DNA of 64,000 bases from CALVGQ01 sp964369385 (GTDB taxonomy: Bacteria; Bacillota_I; Bacilli_A; Erysipelotrichales; Erysipelotrichaceae). Location: contig CAYJEY010000003.1 of NCBI GenBank assembly GCA_964369385.1, positions 78,272-142,271 of the forward strand, given 5' to 3'. The position numbers and the translations under genes were made by a program. Within the stretch, counting starts at the first letter, position 1; every line of letters starts with the position of its first letter. Below the pieces are notes generated by a model, which searched no databases, was not told where the DNA came from, and saw nothing but the letters and a program-made list of their open reading frames with translations. Below are positions 33,253 to 42,407 of the stretch, piece by piece.

Positions 33253-34113
33253 ATGAAGAAGTTATCTAAAAAAGCGTTAAATAGTTCTTTCTGGCGTTGG
33301 TACTATGGGAACTTAACTTGTTTTACACATGAGCACATGCAGACATTTGGATATATGTGGTCAATGTTACCAATTATTCAAGAATTATATAGTGATAAAG
33401 ATGAGCAAGCTGAAAAATTACGCACTTATTATCCGTTCTTTAATACTGAGCCACAAATTGGGGCAATGGTTGTAGGAATTACAGCGGGTCTAGAAGAAGC
33501 TCGCGCAAACGGAAATGAAGAAATTGATGATGCTATGATCAATGGTATCCGTGCTGGTCTAATGGGACCACTTGCTGGTATCGGGGATTCTCTAATTGTT
33601 GGAACATATATCCCAGTATTATTAGGGATTGCATTAGGACTTGCAGAAGGTGGTTCTGTTATCGGTCCAATCTTCTATATTCTTGTATGGAATGTTACAA
33701 TTACTTGGTTCATGAAAACAATCTATACTCGTGGATATGAGTTAGGTGGAACAGCTGTTGAAGTTATCGTTGGTGAAAAAGCAACAGCGATTCGTGAATC
33801 AGCAGTAGTAATGGGACAAGTTATTGTTGGTGCAATGGCTGGTTCTTGGGTTTCAATCACAACTTCTATTCAATTAACAACTGGTCTTCAAGAAACAGCT
33901 CCAGGTTCTGGTGAATATGTTGAAGTACCTGTAATGCTTCAAGATAAACTTGATGGAGCATTCCCAGGTGTGCTTACACTATGCTTTGTATTATTCTGTT
34001 GGTGGTTAATGGCTAAGAAAAATATTAGTCCAATCAAAATTATGCTACTTATGGTAGTTATTGCATTTGTAGGTGTATTCTTAGGTGTATTCGATCCAGG
34101 ATTAAGTTACTAA
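33253..34113 (+). CDS. PTS mannose/fructose/sorbose family IID component
   Basis: A 286-aa membrane subunit. Conserved stretches: NLTCFTHEHMQTFGYMWSM (trimmed), ALMGPLAGIGDSLIVGT-like GLMGPLAGIGDSLIVGTYIP, and a hydrophobic C-terminal part. The ATG at 33253 has a gaggagga site; the open frame runs 8 codons further upstream into the IIC gene. Last gene of the operon, followed by a terminator. Confidence 0.93.
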   Translation: MKKLSKKALNSSFWRWYYGNLTCFTHEHMQTFGYMWSMLPIIQELYSDKDEQAEKLRTYYPFFNTEPQIGAMVVGITAGLEEARANGNEEIDDAMINGIRAGLMGPLAGIGDSLIVGTYIPVLLGIALGLAEGGSVIGPIFYILVWNVTITWFMKTIYTRGYELGGTAVEVIVGEKATAIRESAVVMGQVIVGAMAGSWVSITTSIQLTTGLQETAPGSGEYVEVPVMLQDKLDGAFPGVLTLCFVLFCWWLMAKKNISPIKIMLLMVVIAFVGVFLGVFDPGLSY

Positions 34114-34120
34114 AATTAAA

Positions 34121-34158
34121 GAATCAATCCTACCTCCCAAGTGGGGTTGATTTTTTTT
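34121..34158 (+). terminator. Terminator of the mannose-family PTS operon
   Basis: An imperfect stem built on AATCAA and TTGATT with inner C/G pairs, ending in eight T residues. Confidence 0.82.
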
Positions 34159-34202
34159 AGATGATTATCTATAATATCAACGATAGATTGTACGGAGGGT
34201 TC

Positions 34203-34526
34203 ATGAAAACAAAATTAACAAAAGCTCAACTCGAGAATATGAAAAATGATATTGCAATGAAAGATGTCATGACAAGGCGTATTGGTAACTGGTGGAAATT
34301 CAGTGGACTTGTAAGCTTGTTGTGCGCAGCTATTGCCTATGTAGGGTTTAGTGGTTCACAAGATAGTTATTTTATTTTTTCAGGAGACATGGCAATTATT
34401 ATTTCATGGGTTTGTACTGTTTGTGCAATTCTACTTGGTGTATTTGCACTGCTTAGTTTTCTAAGTTGGCGAAATAGTAAAAAACATATTTTGAAGTTGA
34501 TTGAAGATTTAAAGGCTTATCGTTAA
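34203..34526 (+). CDS. Small two-segment membrane protein, unknown
   Basis: A 107-aa protein with two hydrophobic segments (about 33-48 and 60-85), a charged N-terminus and a lysine-rich tail (KKHILKLIEDLKAYR). I do not recognise it. The ATG at 34203 follows ggaggg closely; the open frame extends 14 codons upstream without a ribosome site. It stands between two terminators, after the PTS. Confidence 0.7.
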   Translation: MKTKLTKAQLENMKNDIAMKDVMTRRIGNWWKFSGLVSLLCAAIAYVGFSGSQDSYFIFSGDMAIIISWVCTVCAILLGVFALLSFLSWRNSKKHILKLIEDLKAYR

Positions 34527-34556
34527 AAATGATTTAATATAATAATATAAAATAAG

Positions 34557-34599
34557 TCAGTATTTTCCGTTATCATTTATGGAAGATACTGTCTTTTTT
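34557..34599 (+). terminator. Rho-independent terminator
   Basis: An 11-bp stem with one G-U pair (34558-34568 with 34581-34591), a 12-nt loop and a T run. Confidence 0.88.
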
Positions 34600-34713
34600 A
34601 CATGAAATTTAAGAATATATATGTTTTTCTATGAGATAGAACCTAAAGTGTAAAGGTTAAAAGCAAAAAAAAGGAGGCTTATAATACTATTTTAGAAATA
34701 CTAATTTTGTTTT
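34600..34713 (+). other. Non-coding stretch with orphan ribosome-site-like sequence
   Basis: No gene is visible. AAAAAGGAGG near 34668 looks like a strong ribosome site but no start codon follows at a useful distance. It may be part of a small regulatory leader or chance. Confidence 0.35.
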
Positions 34714-34742
34714 TTTATTGTGTAGTTTTTTTATGGTATAAT
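34714..34742 (+). promoter_or_regulatory. Promoter of the sensor locus
   Basis: TTTATT (34714-34719), 17-bp spacer, TATAAT (34737-34742) preceded by TGG, giving an extended -10. The ribosome site AAGGGGG and ATG follow 27 bp later. Confidence 0.75.
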
Positions 34743-34769
34743 TTTAATGTTATAGCAAGGGGGATAAAT

Positions 34770-35732
34770 ATGAAGTTTTCAATAAAAATTTGTGCGATTT
34801 TTGCTGTTGTTGGATTAACTTCAAGTGGCATCTTATATTTTGTAGGGGCAATTACTAATGTTAGCTATTCTCTAAAGACAAGTGACCCTCTTTATTTTGG
34901 TGTTACCTACATGAGTCTAAATAACGACTACTTTCGTGTTATGAATGAACAAATAGAGCTCATAGTCGAAGGAAATGGCGACATTTTACTTGCGTTTGAT
35001 GGGGGTTTGTCACTGGAACATCAACGTCAGCAAGTGCAATATATGATTGATCATGACTTTGATGTTATTTTTATAAATCCTGTAGAACAAACAGGCCTTG
35101 AAGACTTACTTGAAGAATGTGAGGAGGCAGGTATCGTAATTATCTTTTTAGATACGGGAAGCCAATCAAGTGAATACATTAGCATTGTTTCAGATAATAG
35201 TGAAGCGGGGAAGCTTATTGTTCAGGATGTTCTAAGTCACTTTGAAGAAGGTAATATATTATTACTTACACACGAACAAACTTTGTCGGGAAGTGATCGT
35301 ATTTCTGCATTTAAAAATGAGATTCAAAACCATGATAATTTCGAAGTTGTTGGTGAACTTAATTCTCAAGGGCAATTAGAAGTCGCTATGCCACTTGTAA
35401 TGGATTATCTTTCAAATCATGATTCAGTTGATGTGATTGTAGCATTGAATGATTTAGCTGCATTGGGTGCGGTAGCTGCTCTTCAATCTTTAGGTATTGA
35501 AGGTGTTGCTGTATATGGTGTGGATGGTTCTGAGGAGGCGAAACGATTAGTTGCACAGGGACTAATGCAAGGGACAGTTGCTCAAACACCAATCTTAATG
35601 GGCGATAAGGCTGTTGAACTTGCTTATTCTTTACTTCTTGAACAAAGCATAGAAAATAGACAAATCATTATGCCGGTAGAGATGATTAATAGTGAAAATA
35701 TTGAAATGTTTTCTTTGGATGGGTGGCAGTAA
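34770..35732 (+). CDS. Membrane-anchored ribose-type periplasmic-binding protein (sensor component)
   Basis: A 320-aa type I sugar-binding protein. After an N-terminal hydrophobic segment (about 7-28) with no lipobox, the two-lobed fold is seen: FGVTYMSLNNDYF, DHDFDVIFINPVEQTGLED, GIVIIFLDTG, NSEAGKLIVQDVL, VDVIVALNDLAALGAVAAL and VYGVDGSEEAKRL. No ABC permease or ATPase is nearby. Its gene is instead followed at once by a histidine kinase and response regulator, so it most likely binds a sugar outside and signals to the kinase. I begin at the ATG at 34770 behind aaggggg; 21 upstream codons lack a ribosome site. Confidence 0.88.
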   Translation: MKFSIKICAIFAVVGLTSSGILYFVGAITNVSYSLKTSDPLYFGVTYMSLNNDYFRVMNEQIELIVEGNGDILLAFDGGLSLEHQRQQVQYMIDHDFDVIFINPVEQTGLEDLLEECEEAGIVIIFLDTGSQSSEYISIVSDNSEAGKLIVQDVLSHFEEGNILLLTHEQTLSGSDRISAFKNEIQNHDNFEVVGELNSQGQLEVAMPLVMDYLSNHDSVDVIVALNDLAALGAVAALQSLGIEGVAVYGVDGSEEAKRLVAQGLMQGTVAQTPILMGDKAVELAYSLLLEQSIENRQIIMPVEMINSENIEMFSLDGWQ

Positions 35733-35733
35733 T

Positions 35734-37044
35734 ATGAATTATACAAAAGAATATCAACGATTAATTCTTGTCTTTGTGTTATTAATTGGGGTTAACTTTC
35801 TCCTTTTTTTCTTTATTAGTGGAACAATGATGATCACTTTAGATACGATTATTTTGATGAATGATGGATATGAGTTCTTAGATGGAGTGGCTAGATTGCC
35901 CTTTACCCCTCCGGCATCAGTAGTAATATACAGCATGCTAAGTTTATTGTGCATATTTTTAATATCTTATTATCGACATAGCCGCAGAATTGTCTTAAAT
36001 ATTAGCGAATTACTATTTGTGATTCAGTTGATGATGAGTTTTGTTTTGATGTATGTTATTGGGTTTTCAAGTAATATGATTATACTATTGATTGTAGCTG
36101 ATATTTTGTTACTTTATCGCTCAGCACGAGAAGGAGCTTTCTTACTTGTCGTATGTGCTTTAGCTTTTATTATTACTAGCATGGGAAATATGAATATTTT
36201 TTCAAGTATTCCATTTGAAAGCTATATATCAGTATATAATACATCTACTCAATTTATCCTAAAAGGAGTACTTGCTGCCTTAGAAACTGGTGTGCTGGTT
36301 GTATTTATTGTTTTCTCATTTTTATTGATACAATTAGAAGTTCATGAGAGTTCTAATGTAAAAGAATTGAATAGTGAACTTATTTCACTAAATAATCAAT
36401 TAAAAGAGTATGCGAATATTCGTGAAAAAATGGGAGAAACAAGAGAACGTAATCGTCTTGCGCGAGAAATACATGATACTTTAGGTCATACATTGACAGG
36501 GCTATCAGTGGGATTAAATGCGGTTATGATGATTCCAAACAAAGATGATGAATTGGTTCAAAGACAGCTTATACGTCTATCTGAAACTGCACAACAGGGT
36601 TTAAAAGATGTTCGGCGTTCCGTAAAAAAACTACGTCCTGATGCCTTAGAGACACATAGTCTTAAAGGAGCACTTGGAATACTAATTCAAGATTTTTGTG
36701 CAGTCTCATCAACAGAGATTAATTTTGTGTGTCATTTGGAAGAATTACGGTTTTCTCCTGACGAAGAAGATGTTGTATATCGTGTAATTCAAGAAAGTCT
36801 AACTAATGCCATTCGGCATGGTAAGGCAAACAAAGTTTTTATCTCATTTGCACTTGAAAATGAGCGTTTAATTATCATTATTGAGGATGATGGAATAGGT
36901 TGCAAAGAAGTAAAACCAGGATTTGGTTTACACCACATGCAAGAGAGAATCAAGTTGTTGAGTGGTACTTTACGTTTTTATGGCCATGCCGGCTTCGTGA
37001 TTATTGCCGAGATACCAATTAGAAAGGAATTAGTATATGGTTAA
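35734..37044 (+). CDS. Sensor histidine kinase, HisKA_3 (NarL-partner) type
   Basis: A 436-aa kinase. The N-terminal 200 residues contain about six hydrophobic segments with one outside loop (about 35-65), then a short coiled coil. The phospho-acceptor is His247 in RLAREIHDTLGHTLTGL, typical of HisKA_3. The ATPase part has VIQESLTNAIRHGKA and EDDGIGC with GFGLHHMQER. It begins 1 nt after the binding-protein gene and overlaps the regulator gene by 8 nt. The multi-pass domain is the likely contact for the anchored binding proteins. Confidence 0.93.
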   Translation: MNYTKEYQRLILVFVLLIGVNFLLFFFISGTMMITLDTIILMNDGYEFLDGVARLPFTPPASVVIYSMLSLLCIFLISYYRHSRRIVLNISELLFVIQLMMSFVLMYVIGFSSNMIILLIVADILLLYRSAREGAFLLVVCALAFIITSMGNMNIFSSIPFESYISVYNTSTQFILKGVLAALETGVLVVFIVFSFLLIQLEVHESSNVKELNSELISLNNQLKEYANIREKMGETRERNRLAREIHDTLGHTLTGLSVGLNAVMMIPNKDDELVQRQLIRLSETAQQGLKDVRRSVKKLRPDALETHSLKGALGILIQDFCAVSSTEINFVCHLEELRFSPDEEDVVYRVIQESLTNAIRHGKANKVFISFALENERLIIIIEDDGIGCKEVKPGFGLHHMQERIKLLSGTLRFYGHAGFVIIAEIPIRKELVYG

Positions 37045-37720
37045 AATTTTGATTGCTGATGATCAATCGTTGATTAGAGATAGCTTAAGTATAATATTAA
37101 CATCAAATCCCGATTATGATGTTATTGGTTGTGTCTCAAGTGGAAAGGAAGTTCTTGAATTTCTTGAACATGATGAACCTAACATTATATTCATGGATGT
37201 ACGCATGCCTGAGATGGATGGTGTAATGTGTACAAAAATAGTTAAAGAAGCACACCCTAATATTCATGTTATTGTGCTGACAACTTTTGATGATGATGAG
37301 TATATCATCAGTTGCCTAAAGTATGGTGCGAGCGGATATTTGCTAAAAGGGGATTCACCAGAGAGTTTAACTAATGCAATAACGACAGTTTTATCAGGAG
37401 GTTCAATTATAGATTCAAAGGCAACGATGAAGATGGTCAAACTGTTAGATGGTCGTGCAAGTGCGAATATAACTATTAAAACTCATGCAGATGTGAATGA
37501 TTTAAGTGAGCGCGAGTGGAATATTATCATAAAAGTAGCTCAAGGTTTCAGTAATAAAGAAATTGCTCAAACACTTTATTTTTCAGAAGGAACTGTTCGT
37601 AACTATTTAAGTGTGATTTTGGAGAAGTTACAGTTTCGCGATCGCACACAATTGGCAATATGGTATTTGAATACTGGATTTTTAATTTGTGAAGACTTGG
37701 GGTATTCGAATGAATCGTAA
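37037..37720 (+). CDS. NarL/FixJ family response regulator
   Basis: A 227-aa regulator. The receiver has the acidic pair Asp8-Asp9 and phospho-acceptor Asp54 in IIFMDVRMPEMDG, with the conserved TTFDDDEY and LLKGD. The C-terminal LuxR-type helix-turn-helix reads LSEREWNIIIKVAQGFSNKE and LYFSEGTVRNYLSVI. Target genes are not evident; the mannose PTS upstream and sugar loci around it are candidates. Confidence 0.95.
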   Translation: MVKILIADDQSLIRDSLSIILTSNPDYDVIGCVSSGKEVLEFLEHDEPNIIFMDVRMPEMDGVMCTKIVKEAHPNIHVIVLTTFDDDEYIISCLKYGASGYLLKGDSPESLTNAITTVLSGGSIIDSKATMKMVKLLDGRASANITIKTHADVNDLSEREWNIIIKVAQGFSNKEIAQTLYFSEGTVRNYLSVILEKLQFRDRTQLAIWYLNTGFLICEDLGYSNES

Positions 37721-38972
37721 TATTTTGTATATCATAGCAGCGAACATGATAATCATATTTGGAATTGTTTACTCGTATTTTGAAAATCAAGTGATTCACA
37801 TAGAAATTGGTATTGTTTCAGATAGTTATTGGGGAACCTATAACCTAGATACATATGCAGTAATTGATGAGGCTATTGAGATAATTGAAAGTAGATATCC
37901 TAATTTAGCGGTTTCTTACTTACCAGGTATTACAACTGACCAATATAGTGAGTTTTTATCTAATCAACTTATTCAAGGGGATGCACCTGATTTGTTTTTA
38001 GTGCTAGAGAAGGATTTTTTGACTTTTGCAAGTACTGGGGCACTAGTGCAACTAGATGAATATTTGACTCATGATGGGATAAATGAATATAGTTTGTTTT
38101 ATGATTCAAGCATAGAAGCCGTTACATATCATGATCGTCTATATGCATTGCCATTTGAAGTTAACCCTCAACTTATGTTTGTAAATACGACTTTGCTTGA
38201 ATTATATAATGTTGATGTTCCATCAAGTGATTGGACATGGGATGAATTTTACGAAATTTGCAAAAAAATTACACAAGATGTTGACCATGACGGTATTTTG
38301 GATCATTTTGGTTCGATAAACTATACGTGGTTAGAGGCAATTGCAAGTCAAAATATTAACTTGTTTGATTCGGAAGAAAATATAGTTAACCTTGATTCAG
38401 AACAAATGGTTGAAGTCTTGCAATTTTTAAGAAATTTACAAAGTCTCCAAACAAGTACACATGCAACAATTGAAGACTTCAATAATGGTGCAGTTGCGTT
38501 TCAACCTTTTAGTTATGCAGAATATCGGACATATAGTCCTTATCCTTATAGTATCAAGCGATATATTGATTTTGAATGGGAAATCATCGCACTTCCTCAT
38601 TATGTTGAAAATTATTCAAGTGCACATGCTGATACTGTTATGTTTGCAATTAATGCAGCAACACCTCATGAAGACTATGCTTGGGAATTATTAAAGTTAT
38701 TGACTCTTGATGAAACAATTCAGTCTTCGATTTTAACCAAATCACAAGGACTTCCTGCGCTTGACATGAATTATGATGAGATAAATGATATGCAGTTAAG
38801 TTTAGCACAAGAAGTCATGAAAAAAAGCCAGTCTGCTCGTTTTTTTCATGAACATCCAGATGTGAAGGACTATATTGAAAATGAGATATATCGTATTAGT
38901 GATGGGTCAGGAAGTCTTTATTCTGAGGCATTCCAACTTCAACAAAAAGTAGATGGCTATATGAATAGATAG
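37710..38972 (+). CDS. Membrane-anchored extracellular solute-binding protein, family 1
   Basis: A 420-aa sugar-type solute-binding protein with an N-terminal hydrophobic anchor (about 5-22) and no lipobox cysteine. Family features: QGDAPDLFLVLEKDFLTFAS, ALPFEVNPQLMFVNTTLLE, WTWDEFYEICKKIT, and a C-terminal DETIQSSILTKSQGLPAL. No transporter genes follow. It overlaps the response regulator gene by 11 nt, so it is part of the same signalling operon. It gives the locus a second, structurally unrelated binding protein beside the ribose-type one. I take the ATG at 37710; the frame also opens at a GTG at 37689. Confidence 0.86.
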   Translation: MNRNILYIIAANMIIIFGIVYSYFENQVIHIEIGIVSDSYWGTYNLDTYAVIDEAIEIIESRYPNLAVSYLPGITTDQYSEFLSNQLIQGDAPDLFLVLEKDFLTFASTGALVQLDEYLTHDGINEYSLFYDSSIEAVTYHDRLYALPFEVNPQLMFVNTTLLELYNVDVPSSDWTWDEFYEICKKITQDVDHDGILDHFGSINYTWLEAIASQNINLFDSEENIVNLDSEQMVEVLQFLRNLQSLQTSTHATIEDFNNGAVAFQPFSYAEYRTYSPYPYSIKRYIDFEWEIIALPHYVENYSSAHADTVMFAINAATPHEDYAWELLKLLTLDETIQSSILTKSQGLPALDMNYDEINDMQLSLAQEVMKKSQSARFFHEHPDVKDYIENEIYRISDGSGSLYSEAFQLQQKVDGYMNR

Positions 38973-38977
38973 TATAA

Positions 38978-39013
38978 AAGAGTGTAAATATTATTTCTAA
39001 TATTTACACTCTT
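38978..39013. terminator. Bidirectional terminator between convergent genes
   Basis: A perfect 16-bp stem (38978-38993 with 38998-39013) and 4-nt loop. It lies between the sensor operon and the convergent glycosyltransferase gene and overlaps the stop codon of the latter; A and T runs flank it on both sides. Confidence 0.9.
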
Positions 39014-39866
39014 ATTTATTGTATATGTCAAAATAGTCTTGGTAGAGTGCTAGATTCTCATCTATTGAGATCTTAGCAGCAAACAATGCCGTTGAGTCAG
39101 CTGGGATAGAGGTGAGTGAGTGTCCTTGAGAATCTCTTTGCCATTTTCCCATAGGTCCAACTAGACGATAGTCTTCATTGATATGTATGTGGTCAGGGAC
39201 AAATTTCTTCATCATTGTCGGGATGTAAAGTTGCTCTGAATACCATGAATATTTAAATGTTTCTGATACATAGGGGAAATTTTGAGCTAAAATTGTAGCA
39301 GATTTACGACATAACATAAACCAAGGACTTCCAAAAAGAAAATTTTCCTTTGACTTCTTTTTTATTCCTAATTTTGCTAAGAAATTTGCATTGATTCGAC
39401 AGAACTTCCGTGTTGATGCTTTTGTAGGAAAACTTAGTAAATTCGTGAATAAATAATATTTAGTTACATCATCACGTATAGATGGTGAATCCTTTTCATC
39501 TTTGTCTATGTAATAATAGTCCTTATAGGGTTGAGCAGATAGTAATTCAATAATTTCATTACGAGGGCGTATTGGCATCATTCCATGAGTCAGGTTAATA
39601 AAATACTCGCAATCAGTGGTGTTTACTGCTTCTTGAAGTTGTAAAATTGTTCCGCGAGCCATTGATAAATCACCTTCTTGAGCAAACTCTTGAACGCGCG
39701 AAACATGGACATAGCGACTTTCTCCATACACAAAATAAATCTTTTCTCGTAAACTATTATCATTAATCATAATGAATACGTGGTCTCCTTGAGCAATAAG
39801 TTGATTTACATTTTCAATAAGCTCATCATATCCGCAATATGAATGTATTAAATAAGCAATTTTCAT
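39012..39866 (-). CDS. Core-2/I-branching enzyme-like glycosyltransferase (GT14)
   Basis: A 284-aa glycosyltransferase of the GT14 family. The opening KIAYLIHSYCGYDELIENV, the FINLTHGMMPIRP stretch near residue 95, the FLFGSPWFMLCRK region and YSWYSEQLYIPTMMKK near 210 follow the bacterial members. It should transfer a GlcNAc- or xylose-like sugar to a surface glycan. A ggagg ribosome site precedes the start and a TATAAT (39892-39897, minus strand) lies 26 bp upstream. It stands alone, with no capsule genes around it. Confidence 0.82.
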   Translation of the reverse strand: MKIAYLIHSYCGYDELIENVNQLIAQGDHVFIMINDNSLREKIYFVYGESRYVHVSRVQEFAQEGDLSMARGTILQLQEAVNTTDCEYFINLTHGMMPIRPRNEIIELLSAQPYKDYYYIDKDEKDSPSIRDDVTKYYLFTNLLSFPTKASTRKFCRINANFLAKLGIKKKSKENFLFGSPWFMLCRKSATILAQNFPYVSETFKYSWYSEQLYIPTMMKKFVPDHIHINEDYRLVGPMGKWQRDSQGHSLTSIPADSTALFAAKISIDENLALYQDYFDIYNK

Positions 39867-39949
39867 AGTATCCTCCGTTGTTGATGTGTTTATTATATCA
39901 TGAATTGTATGTTAAAATCTGTAGTTTGTAAAAGAAATGACAAATGCAA

Positions 39950-39979
39950 TTGACAGTATAGTTATAATGTTATAACATT
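39950..39979 (+). promoter_or_regulatory. Promoter with palindromic operator, locus B
   Basis: TTGACA (39950-39955), 17-bp spacer, TAACAT (39973-39978). AGTTATAATGTTATAACATT (39960-39979) is identical to the site at 19721-19740 and sits at the same distance from TTGAC. It should bring the PGI-ManA-NanE operon under the same repressor as locus A. Confidence 0.87.
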
Positions 39980-39996
39980 TGTGTAAGGAGGATTTT

Positions 39997-40554
39997 ATGA
40001 AAGTAGAAAAAATGAGTGTCATCCATGATTTTTATGATGGAGTATTAAATGGTAAAGAAGTTATAAGCGCTAAAAAGCTGTATCGTGATGCGCAAGGTTT
40101 TTATATAAATATTGATGAAACCTTAGACAAAGATACAATAATGTATGAGGTGTATTCATATTCAAAAGGAGAGCCAAAACAAGTAGGTAATTTAAACTGG
40201 GGGCTTACAGTTTTAAAACCTGTGTTAGTCGATGGGGAATGCAATATGACGCGAGGACATTTTCATGAAGATTTAGATTGCGCTGAAATCTATATAGGAT
40301 TGGGTGGAGAAGGTCTATTACTTCTTATGGATGAAACTGGGCAGTGTCATGCACAAAAAGTAGAAAAAGGAAGCATTCATCATATTGATAGTCAATTAGC
40401 ACATCGATTAATCAATACAGGAGATTGCGATATGAAAGTTGGAGCTTGCTGGAACACCACTGCAGGACATGATTATGAGCGCATTGAAAAAAATCCATTT
40501 ACAGTACGAGTATTTAAAGAAAATGAGCAAATTGTGTTTAAGGATATTAAGTAA
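39997..40554 (+). CDS. Cupin-type glucose-6-phosphate isomerase
   Basis: A 185-aa cupin of the archaeal-type PGI family, unrelated to the usual Pgi. The metal-binding motif is TRGHFHEDLDCAEIYIGLGG (His, His, Glu), followed by IHHIDSQLAHRLINTGD with the last histidine. It isomerises glucose-6-P and fructose-6-P, or a related aldose/ketose phosphate. The ATG at 39997 follows aaggagga. It leads an operon of four phosphosugar isomerases or epimerases and overlaps the next gene by 1 nt. Confidence 0.9.
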   Translation: MKVEKMSVIHDFYDGVLNGKEVISAKKLYRDAQGFYINIDETLDKDTIMYEVYSYSKGEPKQVGNLNWGLTVLKPVLVDGECNMTRGHFHEDLDCAEIYIGLGGEGLLLLMDETGQCHAQKVEKGSIHHIDSQLAHRLINTGDCDMKVGACWNTTAGHDYERIEKNPFTVRVFKENEQIVFKDIK

Positions 40555-41480
40555 TGAATATTTCAATTATTACTGATCAAGTTAATCAAGATTTTGATTT
40601 AGCATGCGAATTGATATCTTTAAAAGGAATTCAATGGATTGATATTCATCATGCATTTAATAAGACAATTGAGCAATGCACATTAGAGGAAATACATGAA
40701 GTCAAAGCAATTGCAAAAAAACATGGTGTAAAGATTGCTAATTTAGCATCGACAGTATTCTTCTTATGTCCATTAAAACCACATACACGAGTTTCACTTT
40801 TTAATCCAGCATTTTACTGCATTGAAGGTGGCTTACAAGCGCATTTGGATGCACTCAGACGAGTATGTCACTATGCACAAATACTCGAGGCAAAAAGTGT
40901 TCGCGTCTTCCCGTTTCGATTTCCAGATAATGAGGAAATTCAAATTGTAGGAACTGAAGAAGACTTAATTTTAATAAGTGACGCCTTAAGGAGTGCTTGT
41001 GATATTGCAAGTGAATTTGATGTAATGTTGGTGTTAGAGAATTGTCCTTATTCGTATTGTCCTAAGGGTGAAATGACTTACGAATTAGTGAAAAGAGTAA
41101 ATCATAAATCCTTAATGCTTTTATGGGATCCTGCAAACTCTTATCGAGCCTTGAAAGAAAAGGTTCCTCAACAATACTTATCACTCAATTTGATTGAAGA
41201 GTATCAACTCATTCATGATCAAATTGGACATGTCCATTTAAAGAATTATAGTTATAAAGAAGGGTTGCCAAAGCCGTTTGTCCACCGTGCTCTTTTGGAG
41301 GGTGATATCAACATGCCTCAACTTTTAGAACAGCTAAACACGTTGAATTTGATTGTTTCACTAGAACCAGAAGTAGATTACGAAGAGACAATCAAAAGTA
41401 TGGACAGCTTAATCAACTGGCATCAATTTAATAAAATAAAGGAAGATGAGGAAGAAAAACAATGTATCCAATTAAACTAA
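40554..41480 (+). CDS. Sugar phosphate isomerase/epimerase, xylose-isomerase-like TIM barrel
   Basis: A 308-aa AP-endonuclease-2-fold protein. Features are AIAKKHGVKIANLAS, LEAKSVRVFPFRFP, VMLVLENCPYSYCP with the metal-binding Glu-Asn, LMLLWDPANSYRA with Asp, and IGHVHLKNY with His. This superfamily isomerises ketoses and inositol-like compounds. The substrate is unknown; neighbours point to a hexose or its phosphate. The start overlaps the stop of the cupin gene. Confidence 0.82.
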   Translation: MNISIITDQVNQDFDLACELISLKGIQWIDIHHAFNKTIEQCTLEEIHEVKAIAKKHGVKIANLASTVFFLCPLKPHTRVSLFNPAFYCIEGGLQAHLDALRRVCHYAQILEAKSVRVFPFRFPDNEEIQIVGTEEDLILISDALRSACDIASEFDVMLVLENCPYSYCPKGEMTYELVKRVNHKSLMLLWDPANSYRALKEKVPQQYLSLNLIEEYQLIHDQIGHVHLKNYSYKEGLPKPFVHRALLEGDINMPQLLEQLNTLNLIVSLEPEVDYEETIKSMDSLINWHQFNKIKEDEEEKQCIQLN

Positions 41481-42400
41481 AACCAATTTATGATAAGACA
41501 ATCTGGGCAAACAATAAACTAACGACGATTCGAGGTGTTGATTCAAGTGAATATGGAACGTGTTGGGAAGTGAGTGCCCACTCATATTGTCAAAATGAGA
41601 TAATGAATGGTGAATATGCAGGTCAAGATTTAATGACAGTGATTCAAAAATGTCCAACTGAAATGTTAGGTAAACATGATGAATCTAAACTATTAAGATT
41701 AGCATATCTAGATGCAAAGTCGGATTTATCAATTCAGGTACATCCCCACGAAGCTTATGCAAAAACAAATGATAATGACCATGGTAAAACAGAAGCGTGG
41801 TATGTTTTGGAAGCAGAACCTGGTTCAACTTTAGTTGCAGGAACAAAGATAAGTGATGAAGAGCTAATTCGCACTTCGATTGAAGATGGAACATTGGAAG
41901 AGCATCTAGTAAAAGTACCAATAAATAAAGGTGATTTTATTCATATTGATGCAGGAATGCTACACGCTCTTGGAGGAGGGATATTTGCAATTGAAGTAGG
42001 CACAAATTCAAATGTAACTTATCGTTTTTACGATTATCAAAGAAAAGATGCACAAGGTAACTCAAGAGAGTTACATTTAGATAAGAGTTTTGATGTGGTA
42101 GATTTGACAAAAGAAAGTCAAAAAATTGCTAATCCATTTCAAGAAGTTGATGAAACAACTTGCAAAACACTATGCAATACTGAATTTTTTAAAGTTGATT
42201 TAATTGATGTCAAAGATAGTATCACTTTAAAGCCAAATAATGCCTTCATGACAATTACGTTTGTATCAAAGGATGCAACTGTAAAATGGAATGATGGAGA
42301 AATACAATGTAAATATACTGATAGTATCTTTATTCCAGCAAGTTGCCCAGAATTTGAAGTTATTACAAATGGACGCTTGCTAGTGAGTACTGTAGAATAG
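41462..42400 (+). CDS. manA: Mannose-6-phosphate isomerase, class I
   Basis: A 312-aa zinc enzyme interconverting mannose-6-P and fructose-6-P. It has the short Bacillus ManA length. Zinc-ligand stretches are LSIQVHPHE, KTEAWYVLEAEPG and IDAGMLHALG, and NVTYRFYDYQR follows. It overlaps the upstream gene by 19 nt. Its link with a nanE-like epimerase, cupin PGI and possibly the mannose PTS at 31429 suggests growth on mannose or N-acyl-mannosamine-like sugars. Confidence 0.93.
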   Translation: MYPIKLKPIYDKTIWANNKLTTIRGVDSSEYGTCWEVSAHSYCQNEIMNGEYAGQDLMTVIQKCPTEMLGKHDESKLLRLAYLDAKSDLSIQVHPHEAYAKTNDNDHGKTEAWYVLEAEPGSTLVAGTKISDEELIRTSIEDGTLEEHLVKVPINKGDFIHIDAGMLHALGGGIFAIEVGTNSNVTYRFYDYQRKDAQGNSRELHLDKSFDVVDLTKESQKIANPFQEVDETTCKTLCNTEFFKVDLIDVKDSITLKPNNAFMTITFVSKDATVKWNDGEIQCKYTDSIFIPASCPEFEVITNGRLLVSTVE

Positions 42401-42407
42401 GAGTTTT

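Noticed and set aside
41472..41921. Minus-strand open frames inside manA
   Set aside because: They are antisense shadows of a well-supported gene and show no family features.
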